DNA of 64,000 bases from Lutjanus erythropterus (lineage: Eukaryota; Chordata; Actinopteri; Lutjaniformes; Lutjanidae), in assembly GCA_020091685.1 (NCBI GenBank), contig CM034600.1:13000438-13064437 (forward strand), in the 5' to 3' direction. Below are positions 52,427-63,651 of this stretch, piece after piece. The position numbers were made by a program, and so were the translations under genes. Within the stretch, counting starts at the first letter, position 1, and the number at the start of each line of letters is the position of its first letter. The notes beneath the pieces were generated by a model. The model saw nothing but the letters and a program-made list of their open reading frames with translations. It did no database searches and had not been told where the DNA came from.

Positions 52427-55400
52427 TCAGTTGAAGCCTCTGTCTGTCTGCAGCACCTGAGCATCTGAAGCGATGGCTATAAATCCCTGTGAGGAATAAA
52501 GACAGTGGTCAGCCCAACACAATTTCTTCTCTTTAGATTAAAAATTTCCCTAAAAGCAAAACATTAACCCAACATAAATACCATTACTGACCTCTTCCAT
52601 CTTCAGAACTGTGTTGACAAGCTCTGCTCGTTTCATTCTGGGTAAATCAAAACCGTTGCCGAGTTTCTCTGAAACAGAAAAGTGCATGTTGAGTCAAGGA
52701 CGATGTACAGGTCATACTGAACATTATTATCATCTACTGCTAGTTCAGTAGTTCCCACCCTTTTTCTTCGAGCGATCCCTTTTCTGTCATTGAATAAACT
52801 CACAAACCTTGAGTATTTCATGGATGTTTCATATTATATTCAAAGCATGGAAGCACAGACCAACTGATAAACTGTACAATTAACCCAAATAGTGACTGCA
52901 GGAAGCTTATGCAAAACAAAGGATTTACATCAATTTTGAGCAGATTATTTCCAGAGTTCAGATTACTGATTTAGGAATCTTTTATAAGATTCTCTGTCTT
53001 TATTATGTTTTAACAACATTCATAGATACTAAACATGCTTCTTTCAAAAAAAAAAAAAAAAATCAGTGTTATCCTCTCCCTGGTGCTTTGCCATTGCTCT
53101 GCTACTTCTTTGGTTGTTTTAACTGCGATCACCTATGAAACTTTTGGTGACCCCTAAGTTAGGCACCAGTGTTCTAGTATGTTGGATCAGTACACACTGT
53201 CAGTACAGTGTGTTGCCATATTCTGAAGGAAAAAGTGCTTTGTATGCTTCTGTGTTGTTCTGGCCTAATGAAGATCACATTCAACATTATAAGCATACAC
53301 AGTTCCTGTTTTTTACTGGAGAAACATGATACATTTCCTACGCTGGTCTGGTGCAAATGTTCTTGAGCAGAACAGAAAAATGCCTAATACACCGATCAGG
53401 CATAACATTATGACCACTGACAGGTAAAGTGAATAACACTGATATCTCTTCATCAAGGCACCTGTTAGAGGGTGGGATATATTATGCAGCAAGTGAACAT
53501 TTTGTCCTCAAAGTTGATGTGTTCAAAGCAGGAAAAATGGGCAAGCGCATTGTTGCAGACCATGTACACCCTTTCATGGAAACGGTGTTCGCTGTGGCCT
53601 CTTTCAGCAGGATAATGTGCCGTGCCACAAAGCCAAAATGGTTCAGGAATGGTTTGAGGAGTTGACTTGGCCTCCAAATTCCCCAGATCTCAATCCAATC
53701 GAGCATCTGTGGGATGTGCAGGACAAACAAGTCCGATCCATGGAGGCCCCACCTCGCAACTTACAGGGCTTGAAGGATCTGCTGCTAACATCTTGGTGCC
53801 AGATACCACAGCACACCTTCAGGGGTCTAGTGGAGTCCATGCCTTGACGGGTCAGGGCTGTTTTGGCAGCAAAAGGAGGACTAACATGATATTAGGCAGG
53901 TGGTCATAATGTTATGCCTGATCGGTGTAAATCCCTCCCACTAGGTGCCATGATGAAGAGATAATCAGTGTTATTCACTTCACCTGTCAGTGGTCATAAT
54001 GTAATGCCTGATCGGTGTATTTTTGGAGGAACAGTGATGATGTGAGTGGAGTGTAAATTACTATACTGTATATAAGCTACTAATCTTTCACTTTACTCCC
54101 CCAGAGTTGAATTTTATGAATAGAATTACTGGTTAATGACTGAAGTAGAAAACACTCATGAAGTGAGAAGTGAATGCAAAAAGATGAAAAAAGACTCACT
54201 GTTCAGGCTTGCTATGGCAGCTGTCACTCCCATCTTCGCAAGGTCTTGGATAGGACCAGTCTGCAAATAAAAATATGTGATTTCTTATAGTCAGTGTCTG
54301 ATTCTCCTCAGGTAGTGTACATGTAAGGCTGCTGACTGTGACTAACATGAAATGTGATGTAGTTTTTGTCATGTGTCATGTACCTTAAAGGGTCCCACTT
54401 CACTCGCTACCAGCGTCACTGTAAGACTGTTTGAAAGGAAGCAGTATACTTACTTAAGTTTACGAACCCAGGGTCAGGTGTGTGTGTGTTTTAAAACATG
54501 CTGATGCTCACTTGTTCATCGCCATGGAGCCCTTCAGTTTCCCATCAGCAACCCACACTTTACCACTGTATCCTGAGTCCTGGAAGAAAGAGAAAAGGAG
54601 ATTTAAGTTACAGCTGCTGCCATATGTTTTTATTAATCTCAGTTGTTTATCTATTTAATCAATTAATTGTATAGTCAGAAATCTCACATTTGAGATGTTG
54701 GAACCAGTGAATGTTTAGTATTTTTTGCTTGATAAATGACTGATAAATAATAATAATGATAAATAATCAAAATTAGTTGCCTGTCAATTACCTAGTCTGA
54801 TTTATTGAACTTTTAACACTCACTTAAATATATCTTACTTGCACTGAAAGATTACATTAACCATTACAATGAAGTGACTTGTCCAGAAGACGGCCTGTAT
54901 TTATTTTGTGTGAAGTTTTGTGCACTCAAACTAAATTATTCTTTGAGTGAAAATAATTTCTCTGCAAAATATATTTTATGTGCTGGTAAAACATCTTTTT
55001 CTGTGCTCAAATTGTCCCTCAGAATTAAGGCTGAACTAGAAAAAGAAGAAAAAAAGAAAAAGACACAAATACTTGCACGTATTCATTCTGGGGTATGCAG
55101 TATATCAATAGGCCAGAAAACAAAAGTACTCACAAAATTGAGTTTGAACAGTGGGGTCTGGGTACCATTTGGCTGGATGGCGAAGGCCTTCACAACACTC
55201 TTGAAGTCCAGTGTGAGAGCATCAGGCAGGAATGAAACCTGTGGAAACTCTCTGGCGTAAACCTGCAGACTCATCAGCAGACCTGGAAACATCTTCGGAA
55301 GCTGCAGAGAGAAAGGAAGTGAATGATAAACATTTAATTCTATAATATTTTACCAACTTTTATGACATGTTTAATGAACAGTACAGAGTGAAATGGGGCA

Positions 55401-58400
55401 GGAAAGCTAAGAAATGTTGTGTTATCTTGTCTACTGGAATCTGGTCAACCACTGGATTTGCTCATGTGACAATGTAAAAGACAATATGTTCATAGTCTTT
55501 TATGAGTTTAAAAAAAACTGGTCTGTACATCATACATCATGAGTAGCATTCATGAGAAAAATACACCTAATACCTTTTTCTAAATTCCTTCAAAGTTACA
55601 GGTCAGTATAGTAGTAAGTTCCATACTTCATTCTCTTTCAAAGTCTTTATTACAGACATTATCTGAGTCTGGACAGTCATGGATGTAAACTGTAACTCGA
55701 CTGGTTGGTGGAGATGTATAAATACGAGGCAGTAATTTTAATTTTTGACAGCTCTGTTTTATATGACCATCCAGTTAAGAAGAGTGAGAAGGGCTCGTGT
55801 TAATGTTGTCAGAACTTTGCAAATCTCCTCTGGTTGCATCTGTCAGTTGTGGTGGCACTGCAGTGGGTACTTCACTATCTGTTGCCTGGTGGGGATCTGC
55901 AGTCTTCTGAGTGACCTCTCCTAGTTAAAACATGAAACTTCAGAAACTTTAGATTAAGTCAAGGCCAACTACCTGTAACTGTTTTAGTCTTCATCTCAAA
56001 TTCACAAACATACACAGTCCATTATGAAGGTGACACTGCTACAGACATTTGATGTCAGGACAGCTAATTGTTATTGTAAAGATCTTGTTCTTCACAGCCA
56101 TTATTTGGCTCAGTGAGGGAGTGCAGCGAGATCGAGGCAAGCAGTTGGAGTCTCTTTTACTCAAACCAGGACCTGAGGAGGTGAGGTGAGAATGGCTTTG
56201 CTGAGTGACAGAGTAATTCACAGCTGTAACATAGGTCTCAGTTCCCACTGGGAAATAACTCCCACCTTCTGATTCCCTTTCAGATTGCACAGACTACAAC
56301 TCAGCTGCATCTTGTACCACTTCCTTCAATGCAGACAGCTGAGTTCTGGGGGACTGTGGGCCGGTCTTGTGAACATCGAGGGCTCACAACTACAGACTGA
56401 GAGCACATGGGTATACTGAAAGTTATTAAAGTTGGGGACAATATCAGTGTCCTTTCTGTCTGGAAGCTGTAATATCTGGTCTGATACAAAGAAAATGATC
56501 ATCTCTATATTCAGCATGGAGAAATATATTACCAGATGACTCATCCCATAGGCAAGTACAGCATAGACAGGGAGAGTTATCTCTGCAAATGCTGGACTGA
56601 GCCATCCTGATCAATCATGCTGCTCTGCTGAATCATGACTCTTTTCTTTCTCTTATTTTATGTTCCAAAGCTGACTTATTTTTTGGTGCATTCATAAATG
56701 TTGCAATTAAAGTTAGTGGAGTTAGTATTAGCTGTGGTATCAGGGTAGATTCTGGATATGGTACCTTGTTTGTTTCAGCTTTGTGGAGCGAGGAAAACGC
56801 TGGTTTTATTCTGCAGCAACCCCGTCAGTTCCACACAGAGCACAGGAAATTCAACACAGGAAATTCTAGACTCCCAGAACAATGACTACATGAGGATGTC
56901 GTTCAAGATCAAACGATAAAAGTTTACCATAATTATCCCAAGACACCAGCCTTTCTGTTTTTGTCCACATGCCATTGAAATAAAAGCTTTATCACAAGTA
57001 AAGAGCTTCGCTATTTGAGATGCTACCACTGAGTTGATATTTTTCAGATAATGTACTGCGCTGTGTATTGTAATAGGGTACTCTCTACTTTCCCTGCCTA
57101 CTTTCCTGTGTGTGTGCTGGAAAGCCCCCTTCCTACCCCATTAACAGCCCCACCTAGTCAGAGAAGTGTGTGCAGTGGAAATGTAAAATAGATCCATGTA
57201 GATACCACTTCTGTCCAGGTTTCGAGGTGTTTGGTGGAAACACAGCTTTTGATGTTTTATGTTTATTGTTTTTTTTTTTGTTTTGTTTTTTTTTTGGTGT
57301 TGGGCAGCAGGGTGACAACAGTGTGACGATAAAATCCTGACCAGCTTGACAGGAGGACAGCATCTACATCGGGAAAGCAAGCTGAAAGGCAAGTGATATA
57401 GCCTTATATATATAGCCTTCACTGATATAGCCTTTTTATTTATTTATTTATTTAAACAAAGCAAGTGCCATATGAGCAGAGTTAGATTCACTTTTGACCC
57501 CATTTTCACCTAGTATAATACAATATGTGTGATATGTAGCCCATGTTATGGCACAGTGTGATTGGGTCCTCCTGACCACATCTGGAGGTTTCACGAAGTA
57601 TATAAAGTTTCCCTTACAACTCTTTTTTTTAGAGGTACAGTCTGTAGAATTTTTCTGTTGTAAACACATCACAACATCAAATACCAATGTTTTGGGTTGG
57701 TGAAATGTCCTGAGCACAGCCAAACAATGAGAAAAAATAACGAAATACCAGCAGCGATACAATCACCACTGTTTCTAGTGGGTGATAAGTGATGTCTGAA
57801 AGGCATTATGTCATATGAGTCTATACATAAAAATGTGTATTTTGATAAGCATTAAGAGGACTCTTGGCAACTTTTCTACATTTAATAAAAGGAGGTCGGC
57901 ATGTTAACAGGGTTATTAGCCAAGGGTTTGATTGTGTTTTTATTTTGGTTGTATTCACCTGAATAGACCTTTGGTGTGAAGCTTGATTAAAAGTGCCCTT
58001 CATACAAAATTGAAAATACATAGCCTACTTGTGTACCCTCTCACACATGGAATATGTGGGAAATATGGACACCACTTCACTCTTTGTGGATGCAGATTAG
58101 AGTTGTACTTATGTTATACGCTTGCCTTGCAACAGCGGAGCACCAGATCTGATGTTCATATACTGACACTACTTTCGTATTACAGAAAACTAGACAGATC
58201 AAACTATAGCTATATGAAAAAATGAAGTTAAAATGTTAATGTTAATTTATGATTTATGATGATGAATAAATAGAAATGTTAATTAATATAACATGTAATT
58301 TGTCTGCAATGTAATGTGCATGTCTTTTCTCTCTTCTTTTATGGTGTGAACGGTGAAAAGAGCAGATGGAACATTCAATGACAAGAAAAAGGTGAGACTT

Positions 58401-61400
58401 AAAACAAAGGTCAGCTATTGCAACCTATAACTATGTGTCTGGATTACATTCTGTCATCTGCTTTTTCAAGTAATATGTAAACCATGTATTGTACAGGGTG
58501 GCTCCCATTTGTCGTCCTGTTTACACTGAGATGGATGCTGGGTACTTCAGCGTTAGCGGTAGCTCTAGTTCTGGTCAGAGGTATGTTCTCAACAGTCTAT
58601 ATTCTCAGTGGGCTTTAGTATGAATGTTGATGAAGCACTTTAAAAAAAAAAAGAAATAAATAAAGTTAGAAAAATAATGTTGACCAATATCATAGGGTGA
58701 TTGGTCAAAGGATTCATCACAATATTTTAAAGAAATGTCTTTAATTCAAAACATCAGTTGAGAATACTCAATATTTTGTTTGTTTTTTTTTCCTTTGAGT
58801 GAGAGCAGCTATGGTGCCTCTGAGACGGTGTCAGAGAGTGTCTGGAGCAGGGACTCACTTCCATTTTTACAAGAGCAATCTATCAGGTAAGATGTCAACT
58901 GGAAAAAATCTTAACTGGGAGATGATGAAATTAGAGTTGTGTGTGTGTGTGTGTTGTGTGTCTCACATAATCTTCAGGATGTTCACTGAGAATTTTGTGA
59001 TTTACAGTATGACAGAAAACACTCTCATGTCCATTTATAATCTGTAAAACAACACTGGTCTTACAAAGAAAAGGGTGTACTTAAAAGGGCCTGACGTGAG
59101 GCTTGTGAGGGCCCATTTATCACCGCTTGCTGCTTTGATTTCAACTTTCTTTGTATCACAGGTCCGATGCCATGTCAGAGAGTGGCTGGTCCAGGGATTC
59201 ACCTCCAAATTTTAGTCAACAGTCTAACAGGTAAGATGTCAACTGAGGCAGTTTGATTCTTTGTTACTACATGTATTTAGATAATGTCTGCTCAAGATAT
59301 CATATATGTCAAGATTGATTATTACAACTTAATCATGTTTTTGTAACTAGAAGATGGTTTTCAGAGTGTGAACAAAACATTTTACTATAAGAGCTAATAG
59401 TGACCTTTTAAAAGTATTTTGTAATTTAATTGCAACTGTCTTTGTCTCTCATGTTTAGGGTGGACAACACAAGTATGGTAAGGATCTACCGTGCACCCCA
59501 GAGTAGTAAGAAACATTATCTCAATATGCTTTTTTTAACAGCTTCAGTAAGACCTGAATTGGCCCATAAACCGACAGCCATGTTCCATCTAAAAATATAA
59601 TTGCATCTTAGCATTAGTATTTTTGAGAAATGCAAATCCTGAAGTAAAATTAGAATAATACTTTATGGGGGACTGTTGATGTTTTTTCTCAAACTGTATT
59701 TTTTTGTTAGTTTTGATTGTGAGTTGGATTTTGTCAATATGTCACTACTTGTCGCTTGGTACACTTTTCTTCAGTCACAAATTATATAGGCCAAATTATA
59801 TAGGCCTACCACCACAGTTTCAGTTGCTCATTAAAATTACTCTCCATGTATCCTCACAGACTTTATCAGTCCAGGTGGCAGTTGGTGTCATCATAGTTGT
59901 GGCAGCAATGCTGTATTTTGCCGGCAATCTTTTTTCGAGAGGTACTACTTTTTTTCTAATTATTTCAATAGGATCTAATATGTTACTGCTAAACATTTAG
60001 AAATGTTTGCTAATTAGGGAAATAATTTTCTTTTTCAGAGACGTTGGTGAATCAAGATGTGAAAATTGTGCTGATGAGTGGTTCAGGAGCGGAGAAGAAT
60101 GCAGTAGAACTAGCTGAACTGCTGAATCAAATCATTAATCTACAAAAACTGAAAGAGGAAACAAGGGTTCAAGTAATTCAAACAAGGGGAAGTAAAAGAC
60201 CAACTAAATATTCTGGACTCACGTGTGTTATCAAGTTCTTTTGTCTAGTACTTACTGTTCTTTTCATAATGTGGTGTTTTGTTCAGTTCAGATTACTATG
60301 AAATTTAATAAGAGAAAGTAATCAGTAACAGAGGTCAACATGAAGAGGAGTATGTAGCATAAAACTGTGATGTAGAATGAGAAGAACAAGCTGCACTAAT
60401 CCTGAAAACCTATATAATGCCAAAATGAGTGAGTAATGAGCTAAAAAAAATGTCATGTCAAACATGATATTGTGATTGTATTTGTTGACTTCACTTAACC
60501 ATGGCTGCCTTGTGAACTTCCTTTTTGATTGTTTTAATTTGTCAGTTTGATTGTTTTAAGGACACTGCTACTGATTTTGAATGACAAATCTAAACTCTTA
60601 AAGACCTACCACAGAAAATCTTTGATGACTGAGTGTATTTGATATTATATATTATTATTATTATATTCTATAATGATTATGTGACACTGACTGATTTTGT
60701 TGAGCATGACATATATTGTATGCAAATATGTTTTGAATGGATATATGATATGATATGAGAGATATGAAGAAAACAATTCAGATGCAGTGTTGCAAATATA
60801 AATGCTGTTTGAACAGACTTGTGTGTCAAACATTTTTATGGAAGAGCTCTTTTCAGAGCCAATTTACTTGTTTTTAATCAAGTATGAATGTCAGATCTGT
60901 ATTAGTGCATGCAGACATAAAGCCATTCATGCAGAGAGTTAATAAAACCCCCTGTGTGAGATCAGTAAAGTTTATGTTCAGTGTTGATGAATACAAGCCC
61001 GATGTGGATTAACTTACCTGAGGAACTAAAGGCCCCATTGAACTGGTATTTAGGTGCACAGGACACACTGGAGGGATCTGAGATGATGAAACAACATCTT
61101 TTAATCACAGATATGATTTAAGGCAGAAAGTGACCAATGCTCAACCTTAAGGAGGACATACATGAAAGGATTGTTGTGATGCAAAAGCTGTTCAAGATTT
61201 AAATCAAAATTCTCTGCTTTCTTCTTCTATGCATTTTTCAAGTCCACTTACCATACTGTCATTGATGACAGTCTGAAACACTCCAGCTGTGTAGTATCCG
61301 AATGAAGCAGAGTTCAGAGTGAATTCAGACAGGCCTAGTGACAACATGTAGCCGGGCTGCTCAGGCAGAGTGAAAGGCTGGGCCACAAAGGGAGGCTCTG

Positions 61401-63651
61401 TATGGGTTTTGATATCGTAGAACTCTCCCTTTAAGCAAAGATGAGCAAATAATCCATCACAACTATTGGTCACATTTTTGTTGTTTCACATAATTTCTTT
61501 TCATGTGTTTTGGTCCTCATCATAAATGATGGTTACCTGAGCTGTTTGAGCCTTTACCATTTTACAATAAGACTACCCTTATAAATTATTTATAAGGTGT
61601 ATTATGTGTAAAATTAAGTTATTAATGAAGTTGTTAAGCTTTTATAAATCATTAATAAGTTGTTATAACACATTAGATAAAAAAGGGTCAACAGTTACCT
61701 ATTGCTTGCTAGATAGTGAGCCCACTTTTAGCCATAGTGTTAAGCCTCAAATCTCATTGTTTTCTTAGCTAACTTTGTCTTCTCCATCAGCAGCATTTAT
61801 GCCTCTCAGCTTCATCAGATATTAATTAATGTTAAAGTTCCTACCATTTAACCACTGTCAGCATATCCTAATAGTCAAAAAGTTTCATTTAGCATCACAT
61901 TAACAACTTGAATAACCAGATTCATAATAAGGCTCTGGCAACATCTACCTTGACATTTTCAGCATAATTTTTAGTATTCAATAATAATAAAACAATTAAA
62001 ACGGTCAATTTAATTAAAAGCAAGATCATAAAAGTATGTTTTGCAAGCCAGGGTTTAACAACATAAGGGACTGGTTTGGAACAGTTGGAAGGGTATAAAA
62101 GTGCTAAACCATTTAGTGCCTTAAAAACAAGTGAATGTTACAGGTAGCCAGTGTAATGACACAAGCACTGTGACACATGATGTTGTTTGACATCCTCCTG
62201 GACTCATATTCCTCTAATTCTATGTATTTACTCATTCTGTTTTCAATTACTGTATTTTTGTGATTTTGCTGCTCTGTTTATGTGACAGCTATTGCACGTC
62301 TGTCCACCCAGGGATGGGGATCCTTCTTCTGTGCCATCTCCATGAGGTTTCTTACATTTTTTCCCAGTTAAAAGTTTTTTTGTGTGTTTTTCCTTACTCT
62401 TTCGAGAGTTGCACACTGTACAGAATTTAAAGCCACCTGAGGCAAATTGTGATTTTTGATATTGGGTTATACAAATAAAATTTGATTTCACTTGACTTCT
62501 GTTTTCCTGTGTGTGTTTTTTTCTTTTTTGCTATCATTTTGTTATGCACAGTGGATATGCCAGTTATGTGTAAGACTGTAGGTTAATTGGTACTAAGTAG
62601 TAATTGGATCTCACCAAATAGATCCCACATCAATGTATGAGAACTGTGTTATAATTCTTAATAGCTGTTTAGTAATTATACATAAAGTGTTTACAACCAA
62701 TTCTAATATTCCAGTTATAAACAATTTATAAAGCATTTACAATGATAGTCTCATTGTAAAGTGCTCTTTTTTTCAAAGAAGTGAAAGAACTGCCTGAGAA
62801 TGTGGACAAAAGTCAGGGGACTTCTACAAAATGAAAACAGAGGACATGAAAGTACTTCTGTGTGTGTTTGCTTACCTTCAGACCCAGATTCAGACTTGAA
62901 GCATTAATAACAGGCAGTCCGGTGAGAGGGAGGTCAAGAGTAACATATTGATTCACATCAAAGGAAACTGTTTAGAATACAAAACATTTGTACACTGAAT
63001 TATCCCTTTATACATTTACATAAGTGACTGCGCCCTATTTTACTTTTAGTTTAATGTCATTTCTGGCCTGTGAAACTAGTATTGATGTATATTTTGTTTT
63101 GTAATAAGGGTCTTTATGAAGACTGCTGCAATACCATTCATGGCCTGCAGGTGGTACTCCAAGTTTACAATGGATTCATTAACATGAGGGCAGATCTATG
63201 GAAGAAGAACAAGACAAATGTGTTGCAATGCTCACCACTGAAAATCTTTAAAGTAGCATCATCTGATGACCATACAAGATATATGTGACTCCACTGATAT
63301 ATGTGACAAAGTATGAGAGAATCACTCACTTGCTCCTGTATTTTACCCCTAATTTGTCCCTTGTAATGCTTCACAAAAGGCTGGAAGATCCAACTATTGA
63401 CAAATGAAAATGCAGGGCTTATATCTTGACATCAGTGTCACCTGTCTTATCTCCCCCCTCTCTGTTATACTGTTATATTGTCTATTATACTGTACCTGGC
63501 TCCACCATGGAACTGTATGTTCACATCTCCGACTTGAGCATCACAGCTGGCACTGGTGACGGACAGATGCCCATTAGGATCTCTCCCCAGCTCCACCACA
63601 GAGGTCACATCCACATTAAATATAGCCATGTTGAATGATCCTCCATCGTGT
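52427..63651 (-). CDS. BPI/LBP-family lipid-binding protein (bactericidal permeability-increasing protein-like), partial at 5' end
   Basis: Secreted tubular-lipid-binding family; members bind LPS or shuttle lipids in plasma. Exons in transcript order: 63496-63651, 63330-63393, 63135-63195, 62876-62967, 61252-61428, 61018-61077, 55134-55301, 54512-54579, 54384-54426, 54200-54260, 52592-52668, 52427-52486. Together they encode about 362 aa in frame; the N-terminal 100 or so residues lie beyond the right edge. Family hallmarks: a Cys pair 39 residues apart (SCDAQ ... ICPHV), equivalent to the BPI disulphide; GEFYDIK at the start of the C-terminal barrel, as KGEFY in BPI and LBP; and AFAIQPNGTQTPLF, like BPI's AFAVLPNSS. 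The C-terminus is GFIAIASDAQVLQTDRGFN. BPI, LBP, BPIFC-like and PLTP cannot be separated safely from this part; BPI/LBP or fish BPIFC-like fits best. One intron (55302-61017) hosts another gene. Confidence 0.9.
52744..53175. repeat. Possible MITE ('cagtagttcccaccctttttc ... tgacccctaagttaggcaccagtgttc')
   Basis: The two quoted ends resemble the common vertebrate element whose ends read 'ggttcccaaccttttt' and 'gtgaccccta'. They are roughly inverted. Internal sequence is AT-rich and non-coding. Tentative. Confidence 0.4.
53391..54021. mobile_element. Tc1/mariner-family transposon remnant
   Basis: Ends ACACCGATCAGGCATAACAT (left) and its inverted copy at the right, flanked by TA dinucleotides as expected for Tc1 insertion. 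The inverted repeats extend to about 90 bp (53391-53480 versus 53931-54021). A second internal right-end motif sits at 53897-53929. It carries a broken transposase fragment. It lies in the intron between the last two-but-one BPI-like exons (52669-54199). Confidence 0.9.
53500..53880 (+). pseudogene. Tc1-like transposase fragment, frameshifted
   Basis: The plus-strand frame at 53617-53847 reads PCHKAKMVQEWFEE, then WPPNSPDLNPIEHLWDV and further RNLQGLKDLL and GLVESMP. These are the DDE-domain C-terminus and DLNPIEHLW block of Tc1 transposases. The preceding part (53500-53620) is in another frame, so at least one frameshift breaks it. The N-terminal DNA-binding region and first catalytic Asp are absent. 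It cannot make a working transposase. Confidence 0.88.
55302..58365. other. BPI-like intron upstream of the nested gene
   Basis: No gene model could be completed. Minus-strand coding-like stretches occur at about 55790-56545 (see findings). A TTTA microsatellite lies at 57429-57455, and T-rich low-complexity sequence at 57265-57300. The 5' non-coding exon(s) and promoter of the nested plus-strand gene should lie in the right half, but I could not place them. Confidence 0.5.
57429..57455. repeat. (TTTA)n microsatellite
   Basis: Tandem TTTA units, read directly. Confidence 0.9.
58366..60301 (+). CDS. Unrecognised two-hydrophobic-segment protein, gene nested in intron of the BPI-like gene
   Basis: I do not recognise the family. 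Exons: 58366-58391, 58497-58580, 58800-58886, 59162-59230, 59459-59477, 59860-59941, 60039-60301. They total 630 nt, 209 aa plus TGA, all with GT/AG splice sites and in frame. An in-frame TGA lies nine bases before the first ATG, supporting that start; Met21 has a better Kozak context and may be used instead. Residues 1-95 are Ser-rich and polar, with no signal peptide. A motif SESxWSRDS occurs at 48-56 and again at 71-79, encoded by two related exons. Hydrophobic segments span about 99-116 and 184-206. Between them is a charged 65-residue stretch starting ETLVNQDVKIVLMSGSG. The likely topology is a polar N-tail with two membrane passes and a very short C-tail. The gene lies antisense, wholly within a 5.7-kb intron. 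Function unknown. Confidence 0.75.
58800..59245 (+). repeat. Tandemly duplicated exon and donor region in the nested gene
   Basis: Exon 3 (87 nt) and exon 4 (69 nt) share 'gtcagagagtg.ctgg..cagggA.tcac' in the coding part. Both are followed by the same intron start, GTAAGATGTCAACTG. Both have phase 2 at each end. The shared non-coding donor sequence shows a segmental tandem duplication rather than convergence. Confidence 0.8.
60941..60946 (+). terminator. Candidate polyadenylation signal of the nested gene
   Basis: AATAAA followed by 'cctgtgtgagatc', 640 bases after the stop and 72 bases before the next antisense BPI-like exon. The nested transcript would then end inside the host intron. Confidence 0.5.
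61558..62762. repeat. Non-autonomous DNA element with TTTACAATRAGACTA ends, containing a retroposon tail
   Basis: The left end 'tttacaataagactacccttataaattatttataa' is matched by the inverted right end 'ttataaacaatttataaagcatttacaatgatagtctcattgtaaa'. The interior includes the unrelated retroposon-like segment at about 62268-62500. The whole lies between the BPI-like exons at 61252-61428 and 62876-62967. Confidence 0.65.
62268..62500 (+). repeat. LINE/SINE 3'-tail fragment
   Basis: 'gcacgtctgtccacccagggatggggatcc', 'gaggtttctt', 'cacactgtacagaatttaaagcc.cctgaggcaaattgtgatt' and 'attgggttatacaaataaaatttgatt' match, as I recall it, the 3' tail of a widespread fish retroposon. No coding part is present. 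Confidence 0.6.

Noticed and set aside
53465..53840. Minus-strand open frames
   Set aside because: Shadows of the Tc1 transposase remnant on the plus strand.
54874..55260. 128-codon plus-strand open frame
   Set aside because: Its 3' part is antisense to the well-supported BPI-like exon 55134-55301; the rest is AT-rich without splice context.
61204..61473. Minus-strand 89-codon frame read as a stand-alone small protein
   Set aside because: It is the BPI-like exon 61252-61428 with intron read-through on both sides.
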